Source of the DNA: Alteromonas sp. KUL106
GTDB taxonomy: Bacteria; Pseudomonadota; Gammaproteobacteria; Enterobacterales; Alteromonadaceae
Reading direction: 5' to 3'
DNA: 64,000 bases
Assembly: GCF_009811415.1 (NCBI RefSeq)
Contig: NZ_BLIG01000008.1
Location: 112,196-176,195, forward strand
The stretch's first letter is position 1. Each line of letters opens with the position of its first letter. Positions 24,876 to 35,772 of the stretch are shown here, in pieces. The notes under the pieces are model-generated. The model made no database searches. It was given only the letters and a program-made list of their open reading frames with translations, and had not been told where the DNA came from. A program made the position numbers and the translations under genes.

Positions 24876-25676
24876 CTAAGCGAAAACGAACCACAATAAA
24901 ACTGCGCCTAACGCTAAACGATAGATAACAAATGGCAGCATGCCAATGCGGGATATCCAACTTAAGAACAGATAAATACATAAATAAGCGCTGACAAATG
25001 AAAACGCCGCCCCATAAAGTAGGGCATACCAATCGACGGCTTCGTTGGCGTTAAGCAAATCCAGCGTTGCCAGTAGCCCAGCGCCTAAAATAACCGGGAT
25101 AGAGAGTAAAAAGGAAAAGCGCGCACAGGCCTCCCGTTTTAGCCCTAACATTAAGCCGGCGGTCATGGTAATACCTGAACGCGATGTACCGGGAATTAAC
25201 GCCAACACCTGTGCTAGGCCAACGTAGACAGCTTGCTTCAAGGTTAACCCTTCAAGCTCTTGCTCTCGCTTAGCCGTCGCATCGGCGTACCATAGCAGCA
25301 AGCCAAAGATGATGGTAGTACCCGCAATTACCAGCGCCGTGCGTGCGTTTTCTTCAATCCAGCCTTTCATCAAAAAGCCAATAATCACCGCGGGAATAGT
25401 CGCTACAATCACGTACCACGCTAATTTACTGTCAGTAGACTGTTGTTTGCTAAACCCTTGGGTTACCCATGCCACGGTCATCTGCCCTATTTCTTGACGA
25501 AAATAGATCATAACCGCAAGAAGACTTCCCACATGCACGGCAACGTCAAAAGCCAAACCTTGACTCACCCACCCAAAAAGTTCAGCGGGTAGCAGCAAAT
25601 GCCCGGAGCTACTTATCGGGAGAAACTCAGTCACCCCCTGGATAATTGCTAAAATAATAATTTCAAAAAGTGTCAT
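24876..25676 (-). CDS. uppP: Undecaprenyl-diphosphatase UppP (BacA)
   Basis: I chose the ATG at 25676 (MTLFEIIILAIIQG); the longer frame needs a TTG overlapping folK. This gives 266 residues, normal for UppP, with about eight membrane helices. Both family motifs are present: the Glu-rich GVTEFLPISSSGHLLL near the N-terminus and PGTSRSGITMTAG in the middle. It dephosphorylates undecaprenyl pyrophosphate to recycle the peptidoglycan lipid carrier. It follows folK by 8 nt, probably in one transcript folB-folK-uppP. Confidence 0.95.
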   Translation of the reverse strand: MTLFEIIILAIIQGVTEFLPISSSGHLLLPAELFGWVSQGLAFDVAVHVGSLLAVMIYFRQEIGQMTVAWVTQGFSKQQSTDSKLAWYVIVATIPAVIIGFLMKGWIEENARTALVIAGTTIIFGLLLWYADATAKREQELEGLTLKQAVYVGLAQVLALIPGTSRSGITMTAGLMLGLKREACARFSFLLSIPVILGAGLLATLDLLNANEAVDWYALLYGAAFSFVSAYLCIYLFLSWISRIGMLPFVIYRLALGAVLLWFVFA

Positions 25677-25684
25677 TCCTTTGC

Positions 25685-26179
25685 TTAACTCCAAGTAAAG
25701 TCAATCGGCCATAGTTGCTGTTTTTGTTTATCAAATTTTTGCCACATGTTGGCGTAGGTTTCTTGCGTTTCAGGATGGATGTCGTCGGGAACAAGTTCCG
25801 CTAACGGCCAAAGAACAAACGCGTTGTAGCAAATCTCTTCGCGAGGCAAAACCACGGGGGTTGTGGTTATCTTACTATCATAGGTAAGCAAATCGAGATC
25901 AAGGGTTCGGGCGCAGAATTTTTTGTCGGTATGCACCCTGCCGTTCTCTTTCTCAATTGCCTTGAGTATTGCGCACACTTCTTCAATACTTTTTGACGTC
26001 GTCGCCCGGGCAACAGCATTATAAAAAGGGTTGCCATTGAAGCCCACCGCTTCGCTCTCGTAAACCGAGGAGACCGAAACATCTGAAAAGTGTTCCCTTA
26101 GCGCCACTAAAGATTGCTTGGTGTAATGCTCGCGCTCAATATTAGAGCCAATACTAATTAAAATGGTGTGTTGGGACAT
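25685..26179 (-). CDS. folK: 2-amino-4-hydroxy-6-hydroxymethyldihydropteridine diphosphokinase FolK
   Basis: This 164-residue protein has the HPPK landmarks: ISIGSNIERE at the N-terminus, FYNAVARATT, and CARTLDLDLLTYDSKI with the Asp pair that binds magnesium. VLPREEICYNAFVLWPLAEL near the C-terminus is also typical. It transfers pyrophosphate from ATP to the pterin in folate synthesis. Its ATG overlaps the folB stop (TAATG), so translation is coupled with the preceding folate enzyme. Confidence 0.95.
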   Translation of the reverse strand: MSQHTILISIGSNIEREHYTKQSLVALREHFSDVSVSSVYESEAVGFNGNPFYNAVARATTSKSIEEVCAILKAIEKENGRVHTDKKFCARTLDLDLLTYDSKITTTPVVLPREEICYNAFVLWPLAELVPDDIHPETQETYANMWQKFDKQKQQLWPIDFTWS

Positions 26180-26532
26180 TAATTGCGCTCTTTACGCATT
26201 TCAACGGCAACGGTTTGCGCATTGGGAAGGATATTAGGCTTCACAATTTTAAGGGTTATTGACGCGACGGAGAAGTTATCAAGTATTGTGTCCATGACTT
26301 TGTTCCCTAAGGCTTCAAGCAGCTCAAATGTGCTTTCTTTACCCACATCTACAATACATTCGGCCACCTTGGCATAGTCTACCGTGTCGGCTACATCGTC
26401 ACTAAGCATCGCCGCGCTTAAGTCTACATCAAGTGTTACATCTAAGAGCAGCTGAGTCGTTCTTACTCGCTCCCAATCATAAACACCAATCAGGGTGTCT
26501 ACTTCAAGCCCTGTTATATAAATTTTTCCCAT
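26179..26532 (-). CDS. folB: Dihydroneopterin aldolase FolB
   Basis: I chose the ATG at 26532 (MGKIYITGLEVDTLIG) by alignment with the usual FolB N-terminus, giving 117 residues; an ATG four codons upstream (26544) is equally possible and neither has a strong ribosome-binding site. IGVYDWER, with the conserved Glu, and a catalytic Lys near the C-terminus (LKIVKPNILPNA) fit the family. It converts dihydroneopterin to the FolK substrate. First gene of folB-folK-uppP and divergent from plsY. Confidence 0.93.
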   Translation of the reverse strand: MGKIYITGLEVDTLIGVYDWERVRTTQLLLDVTLDVDLSAAMLSDDVADTVDYAKVAECIVDVGKESTFELLEALGNKVMDTILDNFSVASITLKIVKPNILPNAQTVAVEMRKERN

Positions 26533-26848
26533 GGAATTTTTCATCTTGTACTGTTGTTAACCAGTTTATAGCCGTTTTTACTGGTCTTACTACTGCGCTT
26601 TCACCCACATATTGTTGTTAAACGGTGGTATATCGCGTTTGGATGGAGTAGCTTTACGCTTGCGTGGCACAACTATACCGCTGTATGACAACTGTGAGCA
26701 ACCAAGGTTTTATAATTTTAATAAGACTGCGTAGCGTAATGATCCTCAGCGCACACAAATGTTCGAAAAACATAGCATTTAAAGAGGTTCTCCTCATGGA
26801 GTTAACTGCCACATGCCTGAACACATTTTTACAAATTAGAATGACCAA
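26533..26848. other. Intergenic region between divergent folB and plsY
   Basis: This 316-bp stretch must carry both promoters. I see no recognisable operator, structured RNA or convincing small gene; the short open frames in it have no ribosome-binding site and no family resemblance. Confidence 0.45.
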
Positions 26849-27451
26849 ATGATCTCGTTAACCCTATTAATGATTGCTGTCGCCTACCTCTTCGGCTCAC
26901 TTTCAAGTGCCGTTGTCATAAGCCGATTATTTGGCCTGCCGGACCCGAGAACGGCGGGTTCTAAAAACCCCGGCGCAACAAATGTCTACCGACTAGGTGG
27001 ACGTGTTCCGGCGTTACTGGTTCTTGTTATGGACATTTTAAAAGGCACTATCCCCGTCTATGGAAGCTATTTTTTAGGCATAGAGCCTATCACATTAGGC
27101 TTAATCGCAATATGTGCCTGCTTAGGACATATTTTTCCGCTCTACTTTGGTTTCAAAGGTGGCAAGGCAGTCGCAACCGCATTCGGCGCAATGCTGCCCA
27201 TAGGGCTTGATTTAGCAGGCCTGCTGATTCTCAGTTGGGTCATTGTGGTTTTTCTTACTGGCTATTCTTCACTAGGTGCGCTTATCGCGGTGTCTCTGGC
27301 GCCGCTATTCACATATTTAATCAAGCCGTTGTACACCATTCCAGTGGCAATGCTGTCGCTACTTATCATTTTGCGCCATAAAGACAATATCGCCCGCCTT
27401 TTAGCGGGCAATGAAAGTAAAGTGTGGGATAAAGGAAAAGTTAAAGAGTAA
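26849..27451 (+). CDS. plsY: Glycerol-3-phosphate acyltransferase PlsY
   Basis: This 200-residue membrane protein has about five helices and the three PlsY motifs: [28 protein letters not shown] and the glycine-rich [18 protein letters not shown]. It uses acyl-phosphate to acylate glycerol-3-phosphate in phospholipid synthesis. The C-terminus overlaps the convergent phosphodiesterase gene by 11 nt. The tsaD-plsY-folB neighbourhood is common in gammaproteobacteria. Confidence 0.95.
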   Translation: MISLTLLMIAVAYLFGSLSSAVVISRLFGLPDPRTAGSKNPGATNVYRLGGRVPALLVLVMDILKGTIPVYGSYFLGIEPITLGLIAICACLGHIFPLYFGFKGGKAVATAFGAMLPIGLDLAGLLILSWVIVVFLTGYSSLGALIAVSLAPLFTYLIKPLYTIPVAMLSLLIILRHKDNIARLLAGNESKVWDKGKVKE

Positions 27452-28757
27452 GCGCATGTTCCAGCACTTCTATCTTACCGTCTATAGACGTAACAGGCAT
27501 GATACCCAGTATTTTTGCAAGCGCCGGATACACTTCTAAGTTACTAAACGCAGGTAAGGTCACATTCCTTTTAAACGCAGGCCCCACTGCGACAAACGTC
27601 GCTCCCATATCGGGTAATGTATTAATATAGCCATGGCCACCTTTGCTGACGTGTTTGCTGTTAGCATTTTTAAACCGTGCTGGCGGCGCCATTTCAATAA
27701 GAATATCGCCCGTTCTGTTTCCCACTTCCATATGACGCTCACTGCGCTGCTTGCGATTCAACACAGTGTAACGGTTTTCAGCAATGTTATTTAGGCGAGC
27801 AATCTCGTTGGCAATGTCGTTATCAGACACATTTTTTCTGGCATATAAATGAATTTGCGCCCCTTCATTTTCAATAATGAAGCTTTCCGGTATAGCCAAA
27901 GATTCTACCTCAATCGTCTGACTTTCATCGATAGCCGTCATACCATGATCTGAAACCACCACCAAATTCACTTGTATTTCTAGTGCTTTAATTCGTTCAT
28001 AAAGCTGACCGATAAGAGCATCAACTTCCTGTACGGCATACTTGGTTTTTTTAGATAACGGCCCTTCGTCGTGCCCCACAGTGTCGGTTAGAGAGAAATA
28101 TCCCGCAATGAAACGAGGGCGCGACGCATCAGGTAGCTCTAGCCAATCTATGATTTGGTCGACGCGCTGCTGGTAATCGGCATATTTTGAATAGTGATAG
28201 AAGTAACTCGGTGACGCGCCTGATATACGTGCGTCAGATTCTGGCCAAAAAAAGGTTGCTGCCTTCATGCCGTGGTATTCGACTAAGTTCCACAAAGGCG
28301 TTGCCTTTATCCACGTACTGTCCATTTTGCCATAACCTAATTTGTACTGCGCGTAACCTTCCTTGGTTGGGCGTGACTTATCGTAAAAGCGATTGTTGAC
28401 GATACCGTGGTGTTTCGGAAGTAGTCCGGTGATTAATGAAATATGGTTGGGAAAGGTATTCGACGGATATACAGGCGTCATGGACGACGCTCTTACCCCT
28501 TGCTTTGCAATGGCACTTAGGTGTTTGGCGTTATGTAACTCAATATAGTCGTGGCGGAATCCATCAAGAGAAATCAGCACAACGTACTGTTCTTGCTGTT
28601 TCTGATCTGCCTTATCTAATGGTTGCTTTGAGAGCGCGTTGTTAGAAGCAAATGCATGATTTGTGGTGAGCACTGAAAGTAAAAGCGAAATAAATAACAA
28701 CAACGCCAGATACACTTGCGATACAGAATATTTTTTTCCGTCTGTTTCTAAACCCAT
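27441..28757 (-). CDS. Type I phosphodiesterase/nucleotide pyrophosphatase (alkaline phosphatase superfamily), exported
   Basis: This 438-residue protein has an N-terminal hydrophobic segment (~17-35) and a likely signal cleavage near NHAFAS. The catalytic core has [16 protein letters not shown] with the first metal Asp, and the threonine nucleophile in [14 protein letters not shown]. Further ligands are in [25 protein letters not shown] and SKGGHGY. The NPP family cleaves phosphodiester or pyrophosphate bonds of nucleotides; in the periplasm it would release phosphate-containing products. There is no Pho-box-like site in front of it that I can see, so a link to the Pho island is not established. 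Confidence 0.88.
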   Translation of the reverse strand: MGLETDGKKYSVSQVYLALLLFISLLLSVLTTNHAFASNNALSKQPLDKADQKQQEQYVVLISLDGFRHDYIELHNAKHLSAIAKQGVRASSMTPVYPSNTFPNHISLITGLLPKHHGIVNNRFYDKSRPTKEGYAQYKLGYGKMDSTWIKATPLWNLVEYHGMKAATFFWPESDARISGASPSYFYHYSKYADYQQRVDQIIDWLELPDASRPRFIAGYFSLTDTVGHDEGPLSKKTKYAVQEVDALIGQLYERIKALEIQVNLVVVSDHGMTAIDESQTIEVESLAIPESFIIENEGAQIHLYARKNVSDNDIANEIARLNNIAENRYTVLNRKQRSERHMEVGNRTGDILIEMAPPARFKNANSKHVSKGGHGYINTLPDMGATFVAVGPAFKRNVTLPAFSNLEVYPALAKILGIMPVTSIDGKIEVLEHALTL

Positions 28758-28797
28758 GCGGCTTTACGTCCTTATTCAATGTTCATTTTAGTAAAAC

Positions 28798-28830
28798 AAA
28801 AGGCAATGGAATGTGCACCCATTGCCTTTT
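28798..28830 (-). terminator. Intrinsic terminator after tsaD
   Basis: A 12-bp perfect stem AAAAGGCAATGG/CCATTGCCTTTT with a 9-nt loop is followed on the minus strand by TTTTGTTTTAC, about 125 nt after the tsaD stop. Confidence 0.75.
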
Positions 28831-28953
28831 CATTCTATTTTGACAAAAGCATGTTGATCTTTGCTCAATATCGCTCTGATTCACACACTGAAAAGCGCTA
28901 TCGCTGTGACGAGTTTCAGTTAGCCACGTTCGCTTTTATCATTCTCTCGCGTT

Positions 28954-29997
28954 CTAAATCGCAGATAGTGTATCAAGAGGCCAGCGCGGTTTGGCCTGCG
29001 AGGACAAGGCCAAGGTTTCCCCGGCTTTCAAGCGCTGCATTCCAGCGTAGGCAATCATGGCGCCATTATCGGTACAATACGCTAGGCTGGGATAAAACAC
29101 CTCACCTTTTAGCTGTTGCATAAGTGCTTTCATCTCACTACGTAGCATGGTGTTCGCACTTACACCGCCGGCTATAACTAAGCGCTTCATCCCCGTTTGT
29201 TTTAACGCCCGCTTACATTTGATAATAAGCGTATCGACGACAGCCTCTTGGAATGCGTAAGCAATATTGGCTTTAATTTGTTCAGCTTTATCTGGGGTCA
29301 AGTCAGGGTTTCCGGTTAGATTTGCATCGCGAATGGTATTCGCTGCAAACGTTTTTAACCCGCTGAAACTAAAATCAAGCCCTGGCCTGTCAGTCATAGG
29401 TCGAGGAAATTTGTAGTGACCTGCTTCGCCTTTCTCTGCCAACTTAGCCAAAAGCGGCCCCCCTGGATAATCAAGACCAAGCAGTTTAGCTGTTTTATCA
29501 AAGGCTTCGCCGGCCGCGTCGTCAATAGACTCACCAAGTACTTCGTATTGACCAATGCCCTCTACTTTAACCAGCATTGAATGGCCGCCAGAGACTAAAA
29601 GGGCGACGAAAGGAAAAGCAGGTGCGTTTTCTTCAAGCATAGGGGCTAGCAAGTGCCCTTCCATATGATGCACACCTACTGCGGGTACGTTCCACGCATA
29701 AGCGAGCGACCGACCCACCGATGAACCTACCAACAATGCCCCCACTAAGCCAGGTCCCTGAGTAAATGCAACACCGTCTATTTCAGAAGGCGCGGTGTTC
29801 GCATCTTCCATGGCCTTTTCAATTAAAGGAATGATTTTTCTCACGTGGTCTCGTGAGGCAAGCTCAGGGACTACGCCACCATAATCAGCATGGAGTTTCA
29901 CTTGGCTGTAAAGCTCATGTGACAGCAAACCCTTTTCATCGTCGTAAACCGCGATGCCGGTTTCGTCACAAGATGTCTCAATTCCTAAAATACGCAT
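28954..29997 (-). CDS. tsaD: tRNA N6-adenosine threonylcarbamoyltransferase TsaD
   Basis: This 347-residue protein is close to E. coli TsaD in length. Key features are [19 protein letters not shown], the metal-binding HHMEGHL motif with both histidines (~residue 110), [11 protein letters not shown] and [13 protein letters not shown]. With TsaB, TsaC and TsaE it makes t6A at position 37 of ANN-decoding tRNAs. It is divergent from rpsU, the standard arrangement in this group. Confidence 0.97.
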   Translation of the reverse strand: MRILGIETSCDETGIAVYDDEKGLLSHELYSQVKLHADYGGVVPELASRDHVRKIIPLIEKAMEDANTAPSEIDGVAFTQGPGLVGALLVGSSVGRSLAYAWNVPAVGVHHMEGHLLAPMLEENAPAFPFVALLVSGGHSMLVKVEGIGQYEVLGESIDDAAGEAFDKTAKLLGLDYPGGPLLAKLAEKGEAGHYKFPRPMTDRPGLDFSFSGLKTFAANTIRDANLTGNPDLTPDKAEQIKANIAYAFQEAVVDTLIIKCKRALKQTGMKRLVIAGGVSANTMLRSEMKALMQQLKGEVFYPSLAYCTDNGAMIAYAGMQRLKAGETLALSSQAKPRWPLDTLSAI

Positions 29998-30495
29998 GGG
30001 GAGTAAGCCTTTTTACTTCTAACTTCAATGCTTTGCTGTGGAAACGCAAATAAATTCATACTATTAACACACAGTACTACTCGAGCAATACCAAAAACAA
30101 AGTAAATAATACTGGCGATCTGTAGCGATCATCTTTATGATCCGCCCGCGATCATAACACTACCCTCTTCAGAACATCCGGTTTCACGCTTTTGACCTCT
30201 CTTTAGTCAAAAAAGAAATCACCGAGACACGTTCTGATAAGGGCGCTTAAGTGGGCCGAGTTAAGGAACACGGTGCTTAACAAGCGCAGAGTTTACCTTT
30301 AATCCTGCATTCATGGAATGCCAGTTATCAGGTAAATGGACGGTAAATGCACAATATTGGCTATTTTTTAGCAATTCATCCTTTACTTTCTCTGTAGATA
30401 TGATTAGAATTTCGCACCATTTTTAACCCGGGTGGCCTTTTTAGCGCACAATTTTACCCGGATTTACACAGTAAAAGTTTTGAGGTGAGTGTTTA
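29998..30495. other. 498-bp intergenic region between tsaD and rpsU
   Basis: It holds the divergent promoters of tsaD and the rpsU-dnaG-rpoD group. A short imperfect inverted repeat (GATCTGTAGCGATCATC … GATCCGCCCGCGATCAT) lies at ~30117-30155. I cannot assign transcription starts or operators with confidence, and no further gene is evident. Confidence 0.45.
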
Positions 30496-30711
30496 ATGCC
30501 TATCGTTAAAGTTAGAGAAAACGAGCCGTTTGATGTGGCGCTGCGTCGTTTTAAGCGTTCTTGTGAAAAAGCAGGTGTTCTTTCTGAAGTTCGTCGTCGT
30601 GAATTCTTCGAAAAGCCAACTTGGGAACGCAAGCGCAAGAAAGCTGCCGCTAAAAAGCGTCATCTTAAGAAGCTAGCTCGTGAAAACGCACGTCGCGTAA
30701 AACTCTACTAA
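30496..30711 (+). CDS. rpsU: 30S ribosomal protein S21
   Basis: This 71-residue basic protein begins [21 protein letters not shown] and is of standard S21 length, with an Arg/Lys-rich C-terminal helix. It has a ribosome-binding site (TGAGGTGAG). First gene of the classic macromolecular-synthesis cluster, here rpsU-yqeY-dnaG-rpoD. Confidence 0.98.
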   Translation: MPIVKVRENEPFDVALRRFKRSCEKAGVLSEVRRREFFEKPTWERKRKKAAAKKRHLKKLARENARRVKLY

Positions 30712-30734
30712 TATAGGGTTAGCCAACGAGTCTG

Positions 30735-30760
30735 AAAGGTGTTGCAATTGCAGCACCTTT
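30735..30760 (+). terminator. Hairpin between rpsU and the yqeY-like gene
   Basis: The stem AAAGGTG/CACCTTT, extendable through TTGCAATTGCAG with a G-U pair, lies 24 nt after the rpsU stop. The T-rich stretch comes only ~15 nt later. It could be the partial terminator that lets rpsU be expressed above dnaG and rpoD, as known in E. coli. Confidence 0.5.
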
Positions 30761-30957
30761 CGCGTTTCTGGGCCTTTATTTTTTAATATAGTCCTTCATT
30801 CCTATTCAAAGCGTTATGTTATTTCAAGTCTGGGAGTTCAATTCTGGGGTTTTAATTTCGGGATACCAGTTCTGGGGTGTAAGGAATAGTGATCTATGCT
30901 GTAAATTTTTGCAGCGCCTGATAAGCTAAATCTATTCATAAAAAAACAGGAAGCATC

Positions 30958-31404
30958 ATGGCACTAATTGATGATTTAAAAGCAGCGCAGAAAGATGCGA
31001 TGCGCGCAAAAGAAAAGGTACGTCTTGGTACTATTCGTATGGCGATGGCCGCCATCAAGCAAAAAGAAATTGATGAACAAATTACGCTTGATGACAGCCA
31101 AATTTTAGCGGTACTGACTAAGATGGTTAAGCAGCGCCAAGACGCAGCTGCTCAATACGACGCAGCAAATCGCGACGACCTAGCCAGTAAAGAACGCGAA
31201 GAAATTACCTACATTGAAGACTTTCTTCCGCAACCTTTGAGTGACGATGAGTTAAATGCCCTTATTGATGAAACCATGGCGGCCACAGGGGCGTCGGGTA
31301 TGCAGGATATGGGTAAAGTTATGGGCGCTTTAAAACCGAAGGTTCAAGGCCGAACTGACATGGGCGCACTGAGTGCGAAAATTAAGGCGCGCTTGAACGC
31401 TTAA
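30958..31404 (+). CDS. GatB/YqeY domain-containing protein
   Basis: This 148-residue soluble protein matches the YqeY family: MALIDDLKAAQKDAMRAKEKVRLGTIRM at the N-terminus and MQDMGKVMGALKPKVQGRTDMG near the C-terminus. The fold resembles the tRNA-binding tail of GatB and is proposed to act on tRNA, but a precise function is unproven. Its position between rpsU and dnaG is conserved in many gammaproteobacteria. Confidence 0.93.
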   Translation: MALIDDLKAAQKDAMRAKEKVRLGTIRMAMAAIKQKEIDEQITLDDSQILAVLTKMVKQRQDAAAQYDAANRDDLASKEREEITYIEDFLPQPLSDDELNALIDETMAATGASGMQDMGKVMGALKPKVQGRTDMGALSAKIKARLNA

Positions 31405-31577
31405 GCGTAAAATTGAAACTTTAGTGATTTAGCCCGAAGGTGTGCATTGCCACGCCTTCGTTATTCTCATTCTTAGACTTCCCTGTTAAAGTAGCTAACT
31501 ATCTTATTCATTTGTAACTTGTCGTCTTGGGCGTCGTTGCATGTTATGCATTACTGGTCCTTTTTAAAAATACCCTC

Positions 31578-33356
31578 ATGGCTGGAAAAATACCTCGCGA
31601 TTTTATAGATGATCTTCTGTCACGTACTGATGTGGTAGACGTGGTCGATAGCCGAGTAAAGCTTAAAAAAGCCGGCAAAAATTACCAAGCGTGCTGTCCT
31701 TTTCACAACGAAAAATCCCCGTCTTTCACCGTTAGTCAAGATAAACAGTTTTATCACTGTTTTGGCTGTGGTGCGCATGGCAATGCTATCTCGTTTATCA
31801 TGGAATTCGACCGTCTTGAGTTTGTTGAGGCGATAGAGGAGCTGGCGCGTTATCACGGGCTTGAAGTGCCCCGTGAAAAAGGCAGTCGACCCGCTATGAG
31901 CGAAGAGAAAAAGCAGCAGCAACAAGACGATTACGCGGTCATGGAACAAGTTGCGCGATTTTTCCAGCATCAGTTGCGACAAAACGGCAACAGCAAAAAG
32001 GCTATCGAATATTTAAAGAACCGTGGTCTGAGCGGCGATATCGTTAAGCAGTGGGAAATTGGCTATGCTCCAGACAGTTGGGACGCCTTGCTTAATACCT
32101 TCGGCAAAGATCCCCAACGCATTAAGCAACTCGTTGACTTGAAACTTGTTAACCGCAATGATCAAGGTCGTACCTACGACTTTTTTCGCGATCGCATTAT
32201 GTTTCCAATTCGAGACAAACGTGGTCGCGTGGTTGGCTTTGGTGGACGGGTATTAGATGATGGCGGTCCCAAATATCTAAACTCTCCAGAAACCCGAATT
32301 TTTCATAAGGGTAGCGAGCTATTTGGCTTCTATTCCGCCCGTCAAAATAATCGCAACCTAGATACCGTCGTTATCGTTGAAGGCTATATGGATGTAGTGG
32401 CACTAAGCCAGTTTGACATTAATATTGCCACAGCCGCATTGGGCACTGCGACGACGCCTGAACACATTCAAATGCTGGTTCGCGCCACTTCGCATATTGT
32501 GTGCTGTTACGATGGCGATCGCGCCGGCAGAGAAGCTGCTTGGCGTGCACTAGAAAACGCATTGCCTGCGTTAAAAGATGGTGTACGTCTTTCGTTTCTA
32601 TTTTTGCCTGATGGCGAAGACCCTGACACGATGGTTCGCCAAATTGGCAAAGACGCGTTTATGAACATGCTTGATGAAGCGAAGCCACTTTCCCGCTTTT
32701 TCTTTGAAAGCTTGTTAAAAACCCACAACGTTGGCTCGCCCGAAGGCAAGATTGCGCTCAAAAAAGCGGCGATGCCGCTCATTGAAAGCACGTTAGGCGA
32801 GGATCAAAAGCAAATGCTTTTAGAAGAGCTCGCCAAACATACTGGTGAGTTTGATCGTTTTAAACTTCAGCAAGATATTACAAAGGCAAATCAAGGGGCC
32901 AAACAAGCGTATTCTCCGAACAGAAACCAAGTGAATAAACCTAAGCTTTCGCCGCTTCGCATGCTTATCCGACTACTGATAGATAAACCTGCGCTCGCTT
33001 CTCTATGTGAAGACGTGCAAATTGATATTTTCGCCGGCAGTAATGCGGCAGGTATGGATTTGTTACGCGATATACATCGGTATTGTTTAGCACATCCTCA
33101 GGCTAAAACTGCACAGCTTGTTGAAAACTTCCGCGACCATCCCCATTCTTCTACTATCGCGAAATTATTGTTACAAGAACATTTAGTTAAAGACGAGGAT
33201 GCTGAGCGAGTATTTAACGACAGCTTTGCTCGCTTACTTGACGGTCATTTTGATGCCCGAATTGAAACCTTAATTTCACGCTCGCGGGTTCAGCCGCTTA
33301 CCCAAGCGGAAAAACAGGAATTGAACCTGCTTATGAGGGAAAGACAGAAAAGTTAG
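31578..33356 (+). CDS. dnaG: DNA primase DnaG
   Basis: I chose the ATG at 31578 (MAGKIPRDFIDDLL), giving 592 residues; the longer frame adds an unrelated hydrophobic stretch. The zinc-binding domain has Cys40, His43, Cys61 and Cys64 (CCPFHNEKSPSF … YHCFGCGAHGNA). The TOPRIM core contains VIVEGYMDVVAL and YDGDRAGREAA. The C-terminal third is the DnaB-interacting domain. It synthesises RNA primers at the replication fork. It lies between the yqeY-like gene and rpoD. Confidence 0.97.
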   Translation: MAGKIPRDFIDDLLSRTDVVDVVDSRVKLKKAGKNYQACCPFHNEKSPSFTVSQDKQFYHCFGCGAHGNAISFIMEFDRLEFVEAIEELARYHGLEVPREKGSRPAMSEEKKQQQQDDYAVMEQVARFFQHQLRQNGNSKKAIEYLKNRGLSGDIVKQWEIGYAPDSWDALLNTFGKDPQRIKQLVDLKLVNRNDQGRTYDFFRDRIMFPIRDKRGRVVGFGGRVLDDGGPKYLNSPETRIFHKGSELFGFYSARQNNRNLDTVVIVEGYMDVVALSQFDINIATAALGTATTPEHIQMLVRATSHIVCCYDGDRAGREAAWRALENALPALKDGVRLSFLFLPDGEDPDTMVRQIGKDAFMNMLDEAKPLSRFFFESLLKTHNVGSPEGKIALKKAAMPLIESTLGEDQKQMLLEELAKHTGEFDRFKLQQDITKANQGAKQAYSPNRNQVNKPKLSPLRMLIRLLIDKPALASLCEDVQIDIFAGSNAAGMDLLRDIHRYCLAHPQAKTAQLVENFRDHPHSSTIAKLLLQEHLVKDEDAERVFNDSFARLLDGHFDARIETLISRSRVQPLTQAEKQELNLLMRERQKS

Positions 33357-33788
33357 CCGCGAGTCTTTATACATAGATTTTTGACCCGCTGGCCAACCTG
33401 ACCTAACGTAGCACGTGCTTTTTAACACAACCTGTTCCAAAGGGCGGCTGTGTTAAAATTACTGGCTAAAAAATCGGCCATCAATCTGGTAAAACCACCG
33501 CATATTCTGCTATACTGGCTAATTCGCTGCAAACCTCTTTATATGAGCTAAACGCTTAAGGAGTGAACAAAAAAGCAGCAATACAAGTAGCAAAGATACA
33601 GCCGAACATAAACGGGCAAAACCAAACCCGAGCAGATGTGCATCGCAAAAGTAATGGTATAGACCAGCGTGGCATCGAGCATTAACGGCCTTGATACAAA
33701 TGCAGTACTACAGCAGATCAGGGAACATACCTCTATGTATGTTGTCTTTTCTATTGCAAACTAATTGAATGTGAGAAGTGTAGGTTAT
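33357..33788. other. 432-bp dnaG-rpoD intergenic region
   Basis: It probably contains rpoD's own promoter(s). A small hairpin AACATAC/GTATGTT (33724-33743) followed by GTCTTTTCT lies about 45 nt before the rpoD start and may be a weak attenuator or leader element. I see no gene; the upstream TTG extension of rpoD is not credible. Confidence 0.45.
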
Positions 33789-35624
33789 ATGGCGCAAAGC
33801 AAGCAGTCTCAGATTAAACTCCTGATTGCAAAAGGTAAAGAGCAAGGTTACTTAACCTTTGCAGAAGTTAACGACCACCTGCCGCAAGATATTGTCGATT
33901 CTGATCAAATCGAAGACATAATCCGCATGATTAACGACATGGGAATTCAAGTATCTGAATCAGCTCCTGATGCAGATGAACTTCTCATGCAAGAAGCAAA
34001 TGCTGACGAAGATGCTGCAGAAGCAGCTGCGCAAGCACTTGCTACTGTAGAAAGTGAAATTGGCCGCACAACTGACCCCGTTCGCATGTACATGCGTGAA
34101 ATGGGCACCGTTGAGCTTCTTACTCGTGAAGGCGAAATCGAAATCGCAAAACGAATCGAGGACGGCATCAACCAGGTGCAGTGCTCGGTTGCAGAGTATC
34201 CAGAAGCAATCACATACTTGTTGGATCAGTGGGATTTATACGAAGCAGAAGAAATTCGTCTGAGCGATATTATTTCTGGCTTCGTTGACCCTAATGACGA
34301 TCAAGATCTTGCGCCAACAGCAACGCACGTTGGTTCTGAGTTATCTGAAGAAGAATTAGATGATGAAGACGGCGATGACGATGAAGACGATGAAGAAGAG
34401 GAAGACGATAGCGGTGTTGATCCAGAGCTAGCCCGCGAGCGCTTCACTGAGCTTCGCGAACAGTATGTTAAGACCCGTGAAGTTATTGAGAAAAAAGGCC
34501 GTTCTCACGCTGATGCGCGTAAGCAAATTAATGCACTAAGCGACGTATTCAAAGAATTCCGTCTGGTTCCTAAGCAGTTCGATCGCATGGTTAAAAACAT
34601 GCGCGAAATGATGGATAAAGTACGTATACAAGAACGTTTAGTGATGAAGTTCTGCGTTGTTAACGCCAAGATGCCTAAAAAAGACTTCATCAAAGCATTT
34701 GCTGGCAATGAAACATCAACAGCTTGGTTACATGAGGCAATCAAGTCAGGTGCACCGTACGCATCAGACCTTGTTGTTAACCAAGAAGAGATCGAGCGCT
34801 GCATCAGCAAGATGAATCAAGTCGAGCAAGAAACCGGCTTGGTTATCGCAGACATCAAAGATATTAACCGTCGTATGTCAATCGGTGAAGCGAAAGCACG
34901 CCGTGCGAAGAAAGAAATGGTTGAAGCTAACCTACGTCTTGTTATCTCAATTGCTAAGAAGTACACCAACCGTGGTCTTCAATTCCTTGACCTTATTCAA
35001 GAAGGTAACATTGGTCTAATGAAGGCGGTGGATAAGTTCGAATACCGTCGTGGTTATAAGTTCTCGACTTATGCAACGTGGTGGATTCGTCAGGCAATTA
35101 CTCGCTCAATTGCAGACCAGGCGCGTACTATCCGTATCCCGGTTCACATGATTGAGACGATCAACAAGCTTAACCGTATCTCTCGTCAAATGCTTCAGGA
35201 AATGGGTCGTGAGCCTACACCTGAAGAGTTGTCAGAGCGCATGTTAATGCCTGAAGACAAAATTCGTAAGGTACTTAAAATCGCTAAAGAGCCAATTTCG
35301 ATGGAAACGCCCATCGGTGATGATGAAGATTCACATCTTGGCGACTTTATCGAGGACAGCACCATTATTCAGCCCCTCGATTCAGCGACAGGCGGAAGCT
35401 TGAAAGGCGCGACACAAGAGGTACTTGCAGGACTTACAGCGAGAGAAGCTAAAGTACTGCGTATGCGTTTCGGTATTGATATGAACACCGACCATACCCT
35501 TGAAGAGGTGGGTAAGCAGTTTGACGTAACCCGTGAGCGTATTCGTCAGATTGAAGCCAAAGCACTTCGTAAGCTTCGCCACCCTAGTCGTTCTGAGCAG
35601 CTACGTAGCTTCTTGGACGAGTAG
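33789..35624 (+). CDS. rpoD: RNA polymerase sigma factor RpoD (sigma-70)
   Basis: I chose the ATG at 33789 ([20 protein letters not shown]), giving 611 residues, the usual primary sigma length. Region 1.1 is followed by region 1.2 ([21 protein letters not shown]) and a very acidic non-conserved insert (~residues 185-215, Glu/Asp runs). Region 2 has [59 protein letters not shown] in consecutive parts, and region 4.2 has [20 protein letters not shown]. This is the housekeeping sigma factor. Confidence 0.98.
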   Translation: MAQSKQSQIKLLIAKGKEQGYLTFAEVNDHLPQDIVDSDQIEDIIRMINDMGIQVSESAPDADELLMQEANADEDAAEAAAQALATVESEIGRTTDPVRMYMREMGTVELLTREGEIEIAKRIEDGINQVQCSVAEYPEAITYLLDQWDLYEAEEIRLSDIISGFVDPNDDQDLAPTATHVGSELSEEELDDEDGDDDEDDEEEEDDSGVDPELARERFTELREQYVKTREVIEKKGRSHADARKQINALSDVFKEFRLVPKQFDRMVKNMREMMDKVRIQERLVMKFCVVNAKMPKKDFIKAFAGNETSTAWLHEAIKSGAPYASDLVVNQEEIERCISKMNQVEQETGLVIADIKDINRRMSIGEAKARRAKKEMVEANLRLVISIAKKYTNRGLQFLDLIQEGNIGLMKAVDKFEYRRGYKFSTYATWWIRQAITRSIADQARTIRIPVHMIETINKLNRISRQMLQEMGREPTPEELSERMLMPEDKIRKVLKIAKEPISMETPIGDDEDSHLGDFIEDSTIIQPLDSATGGSLKGATQEVLAGLTAREAKVLRMRFGIDMNTDHTLEEVGKQFDVTRERIRQIEAKALRKLRHPSRSEQLRSFLDE

Positions 35625-35645
35625 TCTAGCGGTAACAGCACAAAT

Positions 35646-35676
35646 AAAAATCCCCAGCTTGTCTGGGGATTTTTTT
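35646..35676 (+). terminator. Intrinsic terminator after rpoD
   Basis: The stem AAAAATCCCCAG/CTGGGGATTTTT with loop CTTGT and a run of T follows the rpoD stop by ~20 nt. Confidence 0.9.
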
Positions 35677-35702
35677 ATGCGGTATCGTGAAACCCATCTG
35701 TA

Positions 35703-35726
35703 AAAAAGCCCCTGACGGGGCTTTTT
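35703..35726 (-). terminator. Terminator of the chemoreceptor gene (bidirectional)
   Basis: A perfect stem AAAAAGCCCC/GGGGCTTTTT with loop TGAC serves the minus-strand gene ending at 35773. It also backs up the rpoD terminator. Confidence 0.88.
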
Positions 35727-35772
35727 AATAGCATAATTTACCAGCCTTAAGCGGCGTCGTACGTCTTTGCGC

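Noticed and set aside
28779..29123. Plus-strand 114-codon frame before tsaD's end
   Set aside because: It runs through the tsaD terminator hairpin and antisense to the tsaD C-terminus.
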